Assembly: GCF_015706575.1 (NCBI RefSeq)
Contig: NW_024037076.1
Coordinates: 14,450,898 to 14,514,897 of the forward strand
DNA length: 64,000 nucleotides
Reading direction: 5' to 3'
Source: Patiria miniata
Lineage: Eukaryota; Echinodermata; Asteroidea; Valvatida; Asterinidae
A program made the translations under genes and the position numbers. The notes under the pieces are model-generated. The model was not told where the DNA came from and did not search any database. It was given only the letters and a program-made list of their open reading frames with translations. This document shows positions 1 through 12,400 of this stretch, piece after piece. How positions within the stretch are numbered: position 1 is the first letter of the stretch; each line of letters begins with the position of its first letter.

Positions 1-18
1 TGGAGACCTACAACACTG

Positions 19-828
19 CTAGATTTCATTTAAGGTTCAGTATAATTCAAATTGTTAGCATTCCGATTCGTCCAAAATCTTTGAAATTCGTCTCGTGAAG
101 CAATCGGCGTTGAATTGACAAAGCAAATTCGTTTTTTGTCGTTCGTTTTCATGTTGTTGTCACTGCATTTCGTCCCTTATGACTTAAATCGTATACGATT
201 AGAAAATGCGCCCAATCTTTGGACTTATTTGAAGAATTATGCGTATTAAAACAATGATACTTCAACATATATTTCCTTATATGTATAAATAAAAGTAGTT
301 AGCTGGAAGGTATGAATTTATATTTCTGTGTTTCACAATTAACATTAGAGTCGGGAATTGACATTTCACAATATGCACTTATGACATTGACACTAAGCTT
401 TAAGTTCAAAGACCTTCTTAATGTTGTTCTTTGATCGACATACCTTATTTCTGTTTTTTTATTCATATACATATATCAAAGAGTAACTTTACGAAGGTGT
501 TTTATCTCAATGCTTAATTTACATATGCCAAGCAAAGAGAATATTGTGAAAGTTCAATTTCTGATTTTAATGTAAATTGTCAAAGAAAACTCAAAACTTA
601 CAGCTGTAATAAATGCGCAAACAAGTCCAAAGATTAAGCACATTTTTAATTGTAACGTTTCAAGTCACCAGACACGAAATGTAACGGCAAGAACATTAAA
701 ACGAATGACAAAATACAAATTTGCTTTTTTAATTCAACGCCGATTGCTTCACGAGACGAATTTCAAAGATTTTGGACGAATCGGAATGCTAACAGTTTGA
801 AATATACTGAACCTTAAATGAAATCTAG
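19..828. mobile_element. Palindromic (foldback) DNA element with long inverted arms
   Basis: The first ~160 bases (from CTAGATTTCATTTAAGG) return as a near-perfect reverse complement at about 668-828. The match continues more weakly inward, for example a block around CTTTGGACTTATTTG near 215-240 against 610-640, so almost the whole 810 bp can fold on itself. The ends read C-TA-GATTT and AAATC-TA-G, which would fit a TA target duplication of Tc1/mariner type, but this is inference. No coding capacity is visible. Confidence 0.75.
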
Positions 829-1258
829 TGGTGGCTTTTTGAAATTCAAATTGAGAATTGAACTTGGCGATGTTCGGGGACGAAATTAAAGTATCGATGT
901 AGGGAATTTGTGTGATACAAGTGTTAAAAAAAGCCGGGAAAACCTATATTAAACATGTACATGTACAATGTATAAGCTTTTGAGATGTAAAAAAAATTGC
1001 TTGAATTAGGGAAGTTGCTAATATTGAGTGGTGGAAAAAAATTGTATGAAGGTAAGTTGATTTGAGACTCGTAATACTGTGAAATAGTTGAACATGTGGA
1101 TTTAGAGTGAATTTTAATATCCTTTCATTATTTGGACAAAGTTTATCACAAATTAGTAGTAGGTAAGTGTGTATGTAACATTACCCTTACGTACATGTAT
1201 CTGCATATGAGCTAGGCTTATTAATTGTACTTCTAAAATGGAAGGAATAAGTTAAAAA
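829..1258. other. Non-coding, AT-rich, nothing recognised
   Basis: I see no open frame, repeat or RNA gene in this stretch between two transposon remnants. Confidence 0.5.
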
Positions 1259-1459
1259 GTGTTGTAGTCGAGTACTTTTTGCTGAGTACCGAGTACTGCC
1301 GAGTACCTAGGTTGACAGAGTACACATGTATGCAACGTGCATGCAAATGCCCAGCAGATTCGCATGTTCTTGGTGTCTATGCATTTAGTCTGCTTCCCAT
1401 TCCTAGGCCTCTGTTTAAGGCTAGGCCGCTGTGGACCTGCTGCCTTAACCAGACTAGGG

Positions 1460-1569
1460 GCCGTTTTTCAAACCTCGGATTCGGCTGTGTCTCTTTCTCC
1501 ATTCATATGCAGATTGGCAATGGGGCTGGACCCGTATTATAGGACCGAATCCGGGGTTCAGAAAACGGC
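1460..1569. mobile_element. Small inverted-repeat element
   Basis: GCCGTTTTTCAAACCTCGG at the left is matched by an inverted, slightly diverged copy ending at 1569 (about 21 of 25 positions agree). The unit is about 110 bp, non-coding, and lies within the larger hexamer element. Confidence 0.5.
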
Positions 1570-1747
1570 TTTGCTCCAATCACCCAAGTGCGACCATTTT
1601 GATGAACACCTCGGCGTGCAGTGTGTACATACAATGATTGGCCATTGTGCCCACATACGGCAAATGGGTCATTGTGCGTAGTTGGCCCAGGCCCAGTCAG
1701 ACGTGTATACAGACCAAGTCACGGCTAGCTGTTAAAATTGTCCGGAC

Positions 1748-2015
1748 CAAGGGCGGATCCAGGGGGGGGGGGGGGGGCCAAAGGGGGCCATGGCCCCCCC
1801 CCCCCCCCCCCCCCAAAAACGAAACTTTTTTTTTTTTTTTTTTTGGTGACATCGCAATAAAGGCAGGCAATGAGTACACCACCATCTTTTCCTAAAAAAA
1901 AAATTGGTTAAAGTGGTCAGAAATTGCCTCAGATCGCACCACAGAGCATCTAGAATCCAAAAAAAATTTGTTTTGCCCCCCCCCCCCCCTAAATTGTGTT
2001 CTGGATCCGCCCTTG
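1748..2015. mobile_element. hAT-type MITE, GGGCGGATCC family (copy 1)
   Basis: The ends are CAAGGGCGGATCC and GGATCCGCCCTTG. The exact 8-bp duplication GTCCGGAC flanks it (1740-1747 and 2016-2023). The interior has long G and C tracts and a block beginning GGTTAAAGTGGTCAGAAATT that recurs in the copies at 16868, 26616 (inverted) and 54838. CAAGG fits the YARNG end consensus of hAT transposons. Non-autonomous. Confidence 0.9.
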
Positions 2016-2421
2016 GTCCGGACATGCGTATAGAGTAGAGAAAATTTGATTTCTCCTCAGTCGACCATTTGAAACTGAAAGTATCGATAAAACAAGGCCT
2101 TGGTAATGTAAGTGATATACCATTTTTTTTTTATTGAGTACCGCTATTGGAGTACATGGCTGAGTACTTTGTTTTGTCGAGTAGTGTTATTCAAGTACAA
2201 GTACTTTGATGATCGAGTACAATTTTGACTTGTGCAAGTACGAGTACTTTGCTGCTCGAGTATGAGCACCGTCGTATCGAGTACGAGTACTTTGACATTC
2301 GAGTACGAGTACGAGTACTCCAAAAAAAGTACTCCAGTAGTACTCGAGTATGAGTACCGAGTACGAGTACTGCAACACTGTTAAATACGCACCAATTGAG
2401 GAGTTGTAAGGAATTATAATG

Positions 2422-3084
2422 CCCCTCTCACACCAATCCAAGACCAGTGCGAGGTCACTTCGGAAATGCAATTTTTTCAACAGCATCCGGGTCTCTGTTT
2501 TGTTTTGTCCGTTTTTTGGTGCCAGCACATTTTTATTTCGTGGTACCCATTTTTACTTCATGAGTAATCCGTGGCCACCTCAGAAACACCACGGGACCAA
2601 CCCGTGCACATGTCCGTTTCCTGGAATTCACGGACTGCACGCCGGCGACATCTCGTGGTCATCTCGATTGCATCCCGTGATGACTTTGGCGCCAGCTCGA
2701 GACTTCTACGTGTAGTCCGTGAGCATAAATAATGAAAACGGCCATAAACCAGGCCAACATTCAATCTAGGGCCATCCCATAAAATCCGATGTAACTTCAG
2801 CCCAACCTCAAGAACACTACGAGATTACTTCGAATACGTTTTCAATTTGGCAATAAATTTCCGAAGTGCACACGTTTCAGTTTTTCAACATATCCAAAAA
2901 GTTTTTTGAATGATTCATGAGAATTGGCCCACGGAAGGAATCAACACGTTTTTAATTCGTGGTTAGTTCGTGGCAACCCGTGAGATCCGATTCCATTTCG
3001 TGGTTACTTCCATTTTTAAACTTTTGCGCCTGCGGACACCTCAAAGTGGCCACAAAATGACTTCACGTATTGGTGTGAGAGGGG
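2422..3084. mobile_element. Inverted-repeat element with CGTGG subterminal motifs
   Basis: It begins CCCCTCTCACACCAAT and ends with the inverse, ATTGGTGTGAGAGGGG. The interior holds many scattered copies of TCGTGGT/ACCACGA-like motifs in both directions, for example around 2535-2720 and 2955-3010. I could not find an exact target duplication. Short open frames inside are not convincing. Confidence 0.65.
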
Positions 3085-4765
3085 TCTAAGGATTTGTGAA
3101 GAATTTTCAACCACAAAATGTTTGTGCAGTTTTTTCTTTTCATTGTATTTCCAGCGATTGACCATAACCCCCCCCAAAAAAAATGTAAGGAAAGACGAGG
3201 CCTTCATTCTTGCAATGAAATTCACTGTCTCAGATGCTTTGTATGGTTGGTCATCTAATAAGATACCAATGGAGAATTGCAGCCCTGTTAAACAATTTAA
3301 CATCTGAGACCTCCACCAAAAGGAATGGATCCTCAATCTAGAATGGTGTTTGAATGTTGTTCATTCTTCCATAATGGATATTTGACCTTAGCCAATACAA
3401 ATCCCAGGAGAAGATTTTAGTCTTTCATGGCCAAATACCACTCATAGATGTATATGGGCTGCTTGGGAGGGGTGCTAGGAAACTCAGTGATATGATTACC
3501 TGAACCAAAAATCACATTTAATTTCTGTTTTTCAGGTGCTTCGATACTGTTCCACCATGTCACCGGTTGGTACATGTAGGTCAAAAGGAGATCAACTTTA
3601 ATGTGCTGCAAGTTGTGATGGTCATTTCCATAACAAGGACTGGTCACAGCCCCATGTTATTTTGTCAGTTCATTTCTTAACTGATCCCAGACTTAATATT
3701 TAAACAGAAGGTGTGTTGAATTGACAAGGACTCACGGACATGTGGGTGCTTTGTTTGGAGGTCCATGCATATTTGCAATCTACACTTCAAAATGGGGGTT
3801 AAATCAAGAGACATTTTACAGGAATATGGAAAGAATTTGCAAAGCCAGCACAGACGTACTGGCACACAGAACAATATCCACCCAGGACAGTGAATTCTTG
3901 AAACTAATTGTGTGTGTATGGGATGCATGCTCTGCTTTTCTTTGGCAATCAGTGTGAAATCTTGTTTTACTACTCTACTTGTGTCTCATCCTGCCTGTCC
4001 ATTTATTTGTTTGATTGTTCTTCATATTTTTGTGTAGAAGGGGGGAGGCATTCTCCAGTTTTCATTATATAAAGAAATTCGCTGGAAAAGAGCAATTTGA
4101 AATGGTTAAAAATATTGAAACACAAAAAATTGCACTTGAGATGTCATCAGTGCGATTTACCATTGTCTAAAATAATTAAAATAACTGATTTGCATTTTTC
4201 ATCCAATAATGACTTTGCAGAAACCCTAACCTGTTGTTTTGACCAGTGGATAATGATGTTCTTACTTTTGCGGTTCTTTATTTTTTAAAGGCATTCAACT
4301 TTTCCTTGGATCCGCTGATTTCCTCGTTTTTTTACTTCTCATGAATGCCATTACAAATTGAAAAACACTGTACAAAGTCTTGTGTGGTTTGGATTTTCCT
4401 TGTTTTTTCCTAAATTCACAGTTGCATGCCTGAAATAAACAATCATGCACAATGACCTTTTTAAGGTTTTTCTAGCCACATGATTACACATACATGTACA
4501 CTGATCTTCATCCAGCACTGTGGGCACAGAGGGAAGACCACTTTTAGAAAAGTTGAAGGACAGCACTTCCGTGATGCTGCTTGTTTACTTGAAAGAATGA
4601 CAATAATACTTGAAAGTCAGTCATTTCCTGCAGATACAGTTTGTTTTTGTAATCAACTCCCTAACTTATTGACATCTTATCTTCATTGCCTGCGGACTTC
4701 ACTAGTTCACGTTGTATGTTGGTCCATGTTTTTCGTTATTAAGTTTGATTGTTGTTTGATGTATT
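3085..4765. other. Non-coding stretch upstream of the LINE
   Basis: No exon-like frame or RNA gene is recognised. The only structured part is a repeat at 4290-4432. The extreme 5' end of the LINE, upstream of its ATG at 4766, may reach into the last part but its boundary cannot be seen. Confidence 0.4.
4290..4432 (+). repeat. Interspersed repeat, partner at 31277-31425
   Basis: About 145 bases, including TACTTCTCATGAATG and GTACAAAGTCTTGTGTGG, recur in the same orientation at 31277-31425. The two copies differ by scattered substitutions and small indels. Class unknown. Confidence 0.65.
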
Positions 4766-6748
4766 ATGCCTATTAAATTTCCCTGTAGTGTTTGCTGTAA
4801 CCCCGTGAAAAACAACCAAAATAGTATTTATTGTGATTGTTGTACTCTTTGGACTCACCTGAAATGTACTAGTCTTGATCTTATTGATCACTTTAATTTA
4901 GCCCAGGATGATGGAAATTGGTTTTGTCCCCAGTGTCTCAGCACTGCCCTCCCATTCAATTGGCTTGATTCTCATGAATTTGATTCAGTGATCACTGACT
5001 TGAATTCAAGTACAAATTATTCAATGAGCTTCGAGACCTTGATCGACCTTGATCTTGATTCACTTGAATTACCAATCGATAAAGAACCGGACAACCCTAT
5101 TATCAGAAATTCGTGCTATTATTCACTTGATAATTTTATTAATCATTTTAATCATGACCCTACAGATAATTTCTCACTTTTGCATCTAAATATTCGAAGT
5201 TTAACTAAACACATTGATCAACTTAAGACTTTTCTCCATCCCTTAAATCATAATTTTTCTGTTATTGGATTGACTGAAACCTGGTTAAACGAAAGATCAT
5301 GTATGAATCAATGTAATATACCTGGTTATTCGTTAATATGCCAAAACAGAGACGCTAGGATCGGTGGTGGGGTCGCAATGTACTTATCCACAGATTTACA
5401 CTATATTCCCAGATCGGATTTGAATGATATAGGGAATGATTCTTTTGAATGTATATTTGCTGAGATTATTACTTCATGCAATACCAAGAACATAATTATT
5501 GGAGTTGTTTACAAAGCCCCGAATGCCAACGCTGAAAATTTCTTAACATGTTCTCAAACCTTATTTAACCAACTTACTAATGCAAATAAACACTGTTTTA
5601 TTACCGGTGACTTTAATTTAATTTTACTTAGTTCAGACAATAGTAGACAACCGCAAGAATTTCTGGATATAATTTACTTTTCTTCTTACTTACCATTTAT
5701 CCACAAACCCACTAGGGTAACAACCACATCTGCCACACTCATTGACAACATCTTTTCAAACATCTTACCCCAACCAAAATCTGGAATTATTATCACTGAT
5801 CTGTCTGATCATTTTCCAATATTTACATCTTTTCCATTTAAACTAAAACGCTTTAACCCCCGGCATATAACGACTCGTGATTATTCAAGTGAAAATCTCG
5901 CTAACTTTACACATGAACCTTCCTCATGTGATTGGAGTTTAGTTTTAAATGCCAGGGAAGCGAATTCAGATTTCAACAATTTTATAGATATTTTTAGTGG
6001 TGGTTTAGACAGACATATAACTTCTAAACCGTATAAATCTAAATCATCTAAATTAACTCCTAAGTGCCCTTGGATCACTGTCAGTTTATGCAAATCAATT
6101 TGCCACAAGAATAAGCTTTATCGTAGATACATTGCCAGTCCCTCCAATTTTAATCGTTCCAGGTACGTACGCTATAAGAACATACTTACTAACGTTCTTC
6201 GTATTGCTAAGCACAACTATTATAATAAACAGTTTCAAAAAGTTAAAGGTAATATTAAAAACACATGGAAAATTATCAATAGTGTAATTCATAATAAGCA
6301 GCAATCCAAAATAAATACCATTCATATTGATGGTGCTAACGTCAATAATCCTCAGTTTATTGCCGACCACTTTAACAATTACTTCATAAATATCGGGAAA
6401 AACCTTTCTAGTGTAATTAATTCTAGTGGCCTGAACTTTACTGATTACTTATCAAATCCAAACTGTAACTCTATTTTTTTATCTCCTGTTACAGAAGAAG
6501 AAATAGTTGATATTGTAAGTAATTTGCCCAACAAAACAAGTGCCGGCTTTGATATAATTAGCAGTACATTGATTAAACAAGTGATTCTGGCAGTCTTCTG
6601 TCCTCTGACCTTCATTATCAACTTTTCTATTTCAACTGGTGTTGTGCCTGAGAAAATGAAGATTGCCAGAATCACTCCCATTTTTAAAAGTGGCAATCCC
6701 ACAATGGCAAGTAATTATCGACCAATTTCAGTTCTTTCTTCATTTTAA
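4766..6748 (+). pseudogene. LINE protein, N-terminal part: PHD finger, endonuclease, start of RT
   Basis: The open frame of 660 codons starts with a Cys4-His-Cys3 zinc finger (C7, C10, C23, C26, H31, C34, C54, C57), as in the N-terminal region of several CR1-clade elements. Residues ~135-360 carry endonuclease/exonuclease/phosphatase motifs: LHLNIRSL, GLTETWL with the catalytic Glu, GGGVAMYL, TGDFN and LSDHFPIF. These enzymes nick target DNA to prime reverse transcription. From about residue 570 the reverse transcriptase begins ([27 protein letters not shown]). A stop at 6746-6748 ends the frame in the middle of the RT fingers, so the product would lack the catalytic palm. Confidence 0.85.
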
Positions 6749-8017
6749 GATTATACAATGTAGAACGTGTTGTTTATAAACGTACCATAGAATTCTTTGA
6801 CAAACACTGTATAATTTCGGATAATCAATATGGATTTCGAGCACAACATTCCACTACACATGCTATTATCAAATTAATTGACAAAATAACAACTGGCTTA
6901 GATGCATCCCTTGCTACAATTGGTATCTTCCTGGACCTGTCCAAGGCCTTCGACACGGTTGATCATGACATCCTTTTATCTAAATTGGAATATTATGGAA
7001 TTAGAGGAGTTGCCTTGGACTGGTTCAGGAGTTATCTTTCTAACCGTCAGTAATTTGTATCTATCAATGGAACCCAGTCTACTTATTGTGAAATATCTTG
7101 TGGAGTCGCACAGGGTTCTATCTTGGGTCCCCTTTTATTCTCTATATACATTAATGATTTTCATAAATCCTCAGATGTATTTTCTTTTATTCTTTTTGCT
7201 GATGACAGTAATTTATTCTATAGCCACAATGATGTAAATGTACTGTTTGATACGACTAATTATGAGTTGAAAAAAGTATCTGCCTGGATCAAAGCAAACA
7301 AGTTGTCTCTTAATATTAAAAAAAAACAACTATATGTTATTCAGTAATAGGAAGTACTGTCAGCCGTTTCCAATCCGTATTGATGATACTAATATTATAA
7401 AAACGGATTATTTAAAGTTCTTAGGTATGTATATTGATGACACTCTTTCTTGGAACAAACATATTAATCACATTTCTACTGTTATTTCTAGAAACATAGG
7501 TATTATATCCAAGCTAAAATGTACTTTTCCCCAGGATATCTTAATAATGTTGTATAATACCCTTATTGTACCTTATATTACATATGGAATACTTGCATGG
7601 GGCAATAGTGGTACTGGTCAAATTAATAGAATCCTCAAATTACAGAAAAAAGTATTACGTATCATTAACAACGTTGACTTTCATGAGCATAGTAATCCAC
7701 TTTTTTATAATTGCAATACTCTAAAAGTTCATGACATTAATTCTCTTCAGCTGGGCTTCTTCATGCATCAACTTAACACTAACAGTTTACCCATTTCGAT
7801 TTGTTCTATGTTTTCAAAAAATTATGATACACACCTTTATTTTACAAGACAGTTTAATGAATTTCATCGGTCTCATGCACGTACTGCAATCTCTAGGGCA
7901 ACTGTAAAGCATGAGGGTCCCAAGCTGTGGAGCTCGGTTGATTTTTCCCTAAAAAATATCTCCAGTCTCTCGCTCTTTAAGCACAAATACAAAAATAAAT
8001 TATTGGAAAACTATTGA
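6749..8017 (+). pseudogene. LINE reverse transcriptase, C-terminal part, frame-disrupted
   Basis: Downstream of the break at about 6746 the RT continues in another frame: [13 protein letters not shown] near 6930-6965, GVAQGSILGPLLFS near 7105-7140 and the catalytic box FADDSN near 7195-7212. An in-frame TAA lies at 7051-7053. A second frame change occurs in or near the A-run at 7318-7327, and the last ~225 codons (7334-8017) hold the thumb and C-terminal region. At least three disablements mean the copy is dead. Confidence 0.85.
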
Positions 8018-8734
8018 AGTACTTAATTGTTTTTTTTTTTTTTCACGGGGTTGCAGCTGCATGTTATTCCAATATTCATGTCGGGTGTTATGTCCTTATG
8101 TGTTGTTTGTATGTAACTTGTATATTTTTGTATGATTGTAACTGGGGATCTCTACTTGACAAGCATTGCTTTTAAGGGATCCCCATTCACATATTTTGTA
8201 TATATTTAACTCTGATTGTCTTTTTTATGTGGAAAATAAAGTGAATTGAATTGAAAAAAATTGAATTGAATTGAAGAAATGAGAAACATTTTCAGTTTTG
8301 ATCATTCACACTTTAAAAGAAGTTCATGGTTTCCTATGTACATAACCAGTAACAAGTTTTCTGAGTACTAAATTGTTTCTAAAAATATTTCCATATTTCA
8401 TTTGGAACGTGCACTGTTTCATAGTGCATGATTTTTTTAACTGACAAATTAATGTGGGTTTGAATGAGCTAAAGAGAGCAGCAAGATCACACCCTCAAAA
8501 GTGGGCTAGGTACCGGTATTCAACCTTGGGCAGTTGTATTTTGTGGATCTGTCAGGTTTGCCAAGGGCCAGAATGTGTCACACAAATGTAACCCATCATT
8601 TTTTCCATTGAATGATTAATTTCATCCAGTCTATGGCAACAAAATACTTATGGATGTATGCTATATCAACTTACAACCACCCCCCCCCCTTCTTGCTTCC
8701 CCCCCCCCCTTGTGACGCCCATGAGCCAGACGAC

Positions 8735-8907
8735 CCCGGCAAGGTCAGTGGTTAAACATCTGCACCAGTAAGCAGGAGGTCATGGGTTTGAGTCCAACCG
8801 GGTGAATTTTTTATTACAATCACTGGGGGGGGGGGGGGGAGGCAACACTGAGTATGCATTGTTTATAAATTTATAAAAGTATGTCGGTGAAGGGTAAAAC
8901 CCAATAT
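8735..8907 (+). mobile_element. tRNA-derived SINE fragment
   Basis: A tRNA-like head includes GTGGTTAAACATCTGCACC, AGCAGGAGGTCATGGG and a B-box-like GGTTTGAGTCC. A G-run and a tail with GTCGGTGAAGGGTAAAACC follow. The same head and tail occur on the minus strand at 37022-37364, so this is a dispersed family and not a functional tRNA gene. Confidence 0.65.
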
Positions 8908-9290
8908 TGAATCTCTACACTTGACAATTTGTCTGCCAAACACGCAATTTATCAGTATTCCCCTCACCATTGTTGTCATTGATTTACCTGTCAATCATCT
9001 TCACCTATGCAGTGATTATAAAATGGTCCTTGATGGAGATATTAATATGTATCAGTGAACCAAGCAGTCTGACCTTATTTCCATATGCCATCCATTATGC
9101 AGTGATTGCCTTGGCAACAGTTGCCACGGGGCAAGATGAACAACAACAAAAAAGCACACACAAAATGAAGCAAGTTTTCCTATTGGGCCTTAATAATTCA
9201 GATTCCATGCATGTGCAACACTGCCAGTTTCTGCTAAATAGTTTAATAGTCTTTGGTAAGCACTCCTACAAAGGCCGAGGCAGCGTTACC

Positions 9291-9441
9291 GACCAATGAC
9301 AGACGTTTTTAATCACGTGATGGGAGAGGTAAAACACACTGCCTGATGACTTTGAATTCTGTGACGGCCTACACCCTTGCTGGCTTCAACTAGATCCAGT
9401 GAGCTTTCCAGCGAGGAAGGTTGTGGCTACCAAGCTGTTGC
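9291..9441 (+). promoter_or_regulatory. Probable promoter/5' UTR of the adhesion GPCR gene
   Basis: Just upstream of the start codon are a CCAAT box (9293-9297) and a palindromic E-box within ATCACGTGAT (CACGTG at 9314-9319). No TATA box is obvious. The transcription start is not visible. The assignment rests on closeness to exon 1 and is inference. Confidence 0.4.
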
Positions 9442-9480
9442 ATGATGGCATCCTTTGGACAACTAGTGGGCCTTGTGCTG
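9442..9480 (+). CDS. Adhesion GPCR exon 1: start codon and first half of signal peptide
   Basis: It encodes MMASFGQLVGLVL and is followed by the donor GTGAGT. It ends in phase 0. Alone it is too short to recognise; the hydrophobic run continues in the 34-nt exon 4.7 kb downstream and together they make a typical signal peptide. The upstream exon boundary (5' UTR) is not determined. Confidence 0.75.
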
Positions 9481-12400
9481 GTGAGTTGTAGTTCCAACTT
9501 TAACATCTTAGCCCTACCTGACTCTCCAATGCAGTATTTTGAAATAATATATTCATTGCATGGACCTTTAATGTCTGCAACAGTAAAACCTGGATGCGGT
9601 GCCTTGCCACTTCAACAAAAAAAACCAAAGATTCCAATAGCAAAATAATAATCCTACAAGCAAATGAGATCCCCTGCTATCATCTCATGATGCATCTTTA
9701 AACTTGCTCTGTTTTTATTTTCATCTTTGCTGATCAGCTTTGCACCTCAATGTACTCCTTACTAGATGTACATGTATGTGACTCCTCAAAATCCTTAACT
9801 GGGGGAAATAATCCTCAGGAGAGCAAAGGATCAAGACAGATTTGGGATGTGATCTTAAAAAAAGCCATAACATGGTGATAATATTACCGGAACATGAAGA
9901 TTATTGCCTGTAAGTTTTGTGTTTCTTTGTGAGAGCCATTTCAGAAGTTCTTAATTCATTGCTGGCTTGGTAAGATTGTAAAAAAAAGAAAAACACAAAA
10001 AATACCAAAACAAACACAAATATCAAGATTTTCACCATGTGAAGGGTTTTTAATAGATTTGAATGTTACATGGAAGATTTGTGCTAACTCCAATGAAGAA
10101 TATTTGAGTTTCAAGAAGGAGGTTCAGTGGGTATAGGCCTACATGTATATCAGATGTCTCATGTATGTCAGTGTGCAAAATCCATCACAAATCCTCATCA
10201 ATCCATTCTAATTGCTCCACTCTCAATCCAAAGCTAGTCATACCAACTTTGAGAAGAGCATTCATTTGTTGTTGTTGATTATTTGTGCCTGCACATGTGG
10301 GGGAGATGGGGGTTAGTTAGGAAGGGAATCTTCATTTCTTTGATTTTCTGAATTAAATGTTCACCATTTAGAAATTTTGTAATTATCTTTTTGATGCATG
10401 CAAATTAAGCTGACAAGTTTTTGAGTATTTTAGACTTGTGTACTAAGATACAAAATAAGGCTAAATGGATGTGTTGTAGTCCTGAGTTTGGGGAGTACAC
10501 TTACAAAATTCATATGGGTTGCCGCTAGTTGGAACATTTTGATCAGGGTAAGCTGGAACACCTTTGTGTTATAAACACAAATTAATATTGATTGATGTTT
10601 AGTCAAAAGGAAATCATTTCAATAAGTGCAAATTCACTGTGCAAGTATGGGATGCACTTAAAAATATTTGATGCATTAACATCTTGACAAAGGTTCCACA
10701 TTTCTTATGCCCCAAGTATTTGAATGCTCAACACACTTGAGTTGTACAATTTTATCAGGGGAGGGTTGGGAAGAATCAGTCAATTTGAGAAAGTTTAGAT
10801 CTGTTCCATAATCATGTGAAATTCAATTACTTAGGAAATAGATTTGATGTTTAAATTAATATGAAGTGACTACACAGCTACATGTAAAGATTGGCTGTCG
10901 TGGTGGTTCACAACCACTCAAGAATATACATAAAAAGTACATAAAGTTTACCTGTCTTAAACCAAATTCTGTTTGGGTGGACTTGAGGCATCATCATTAG
11001 ATTTTTATTTTAGACATGCCAGAACGCCAGTCTCAAATAGGTTCTGACGTTTCTAATATGTTGTTCTTTTGTGTGCTCAACAGTTATTTTGCTTACTATG
11101 CTGCTCTTTTACAGTATGCAATCGCACTTAGAAGTTATCATTTGTCATCCCCATTGAATCAATATTCATAAATACCTCAGACAGTTGACACATTCCTATT
11201 GGTCGACAACCCATCACATGGCCAGATTTAAACGGTTGATAAAGACATGGCTTGCTGGTCTTAAACACTTTTCCAGTGTCTCATGAAATTTGGACTCCTA
11301 TGAAATCCGGTACCTTTTGATGGACATTCACAATCATAACGTAGGCATGTGGTACTGCCAGTGAGTCAGTATTTCAGAGCCCTAAATTCACAATACACTG
11401 AAATAATATTGGACAAAATCGTTGGAAATTTTAAATTTTTGACTTGTTTTGACTTTGTGTACCAAAAAGTTTTGATTTTTTTTGACCGAAAAGTTATTTA
11501 TGAAAGAGAATATATATGTGCTTGGCCGCTATTAAACACTATGTTCAGTTAAGACCAGTTTGAATTTGGATGCTGATAATTTGTTTTCGGTTTGGGTAAT
11601 TCTCAGCATCCAGACTCCAATCGGTCTTAAACATAATGTTTAAAACCGGCCAAGCACACATTTATTCCTTTAAAACATGGGTTAATAGTTGATGCTTCAT
11701 TTGAAACAAGTTGACTAGTTTGTTCATGCATTTGGCACATCAGCCAATTTTTTTTGTCCACAGGTTGAAACCTTGATAGCACATTTCTCTAATATCCAAT
11801 CAAATTGAAACACCAGATCCTTAACCCAAACTTTCACAATGTGCTTACATTAACATGTATTGTATATGGGCAATTTCAAGCAAAAGTGGATATGACTGAA
11901 AGGTGAAACAAATTATGAAATCTTCATATTAACTAAAAGCATCACAACCTCAAATGTGATATCAAATAAAAGGGGACAAGACATTTTATTTGAATGGTGT
12001 GCCAGTGAGGTGGACTGCGGTATAACGTATTTGTTTGTGAAAAAAAAAATGGATTTTGGGGAAAAAATACGGATATCTCATTATATCTCATTAAAGGGAA
12101 GATACATTTGCAAACATCAAAAAATGAAATGATCTAATTATAACAAAATATCTTACTGGATGGTTAGGGAATGACATTCTAAAGCACCCTGTAAAATCGT
12201 GGCTCCTGGTGTGCTGACAATTTCAAGAAAATTTTTATTTTTCCAACGCTGGTCGGCCGACCAGCATTGGAGAAAACTGGCTTTTCTCAAAATCTGCTCG
12301 TTGTTTTACATAATTATTTTTTTTCCACATTTTATCACACACCTGTTAAGGGGTACAAGCCTGCTGGACTGATTCTCTGACCTTACACTTCCCCAAAGTT

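Larger units (their letters stand above)
1259..2379. mobile_element. hAT-like non-autonomous element with CGAGTA hexamer arrays
   Basis: The left end reads GTGTTGTAGTCGAGTAC and the right end GTACTGCAACAC, an inverted pair. Just inside both ends lie arrays of CGAGTA/GAGTAC: short on the left (about 1265-1315), long on the right (about 2133-2370). The flanks GTTAAAAA (1251-1258) and GTTAAATA (2380-2387) form an 8-bp duplication with one mismatch. The terminus and subterminal style match the elements at 36645-37659 and 38703-40939. Two further elements (1460-1569, 1748-2015) are nested inside. No transposase is visible. Confidence 0.7.
4766..8276 (+). mobile_element. CR1/L2-like non-LTR retrotransposon, decayed copy
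   Basis: A single reading unit encodes a PHD-type zinc finger, an apurinic-type endonuclease and a reverse transcriptase. A ~210-base 3' UTR with AATAAA follows, and the copy ends in a GAATT-GAATT short tandem tail (about 8241-8276). Such a short-motif 3' tail without a plain poly(A) tract is usual for the CR1/L2 group. The frame is broken at about 6746, 7051 and 7321-7335, so this copy is not autonomous. It lies 1.2 kb upstream of the GPCR start. The 5' boundary is unknown and no target duplication was found. Confidence 0.85.

Noticed and set aside
1697..2025. Small proline/glycine-rich proteins on either strand
   Set aside because: They are translations of G and C homopolymers in hAT MITEs; the same pattern recurs at 54.5-55.2, 62.7 and 63.1 kb.
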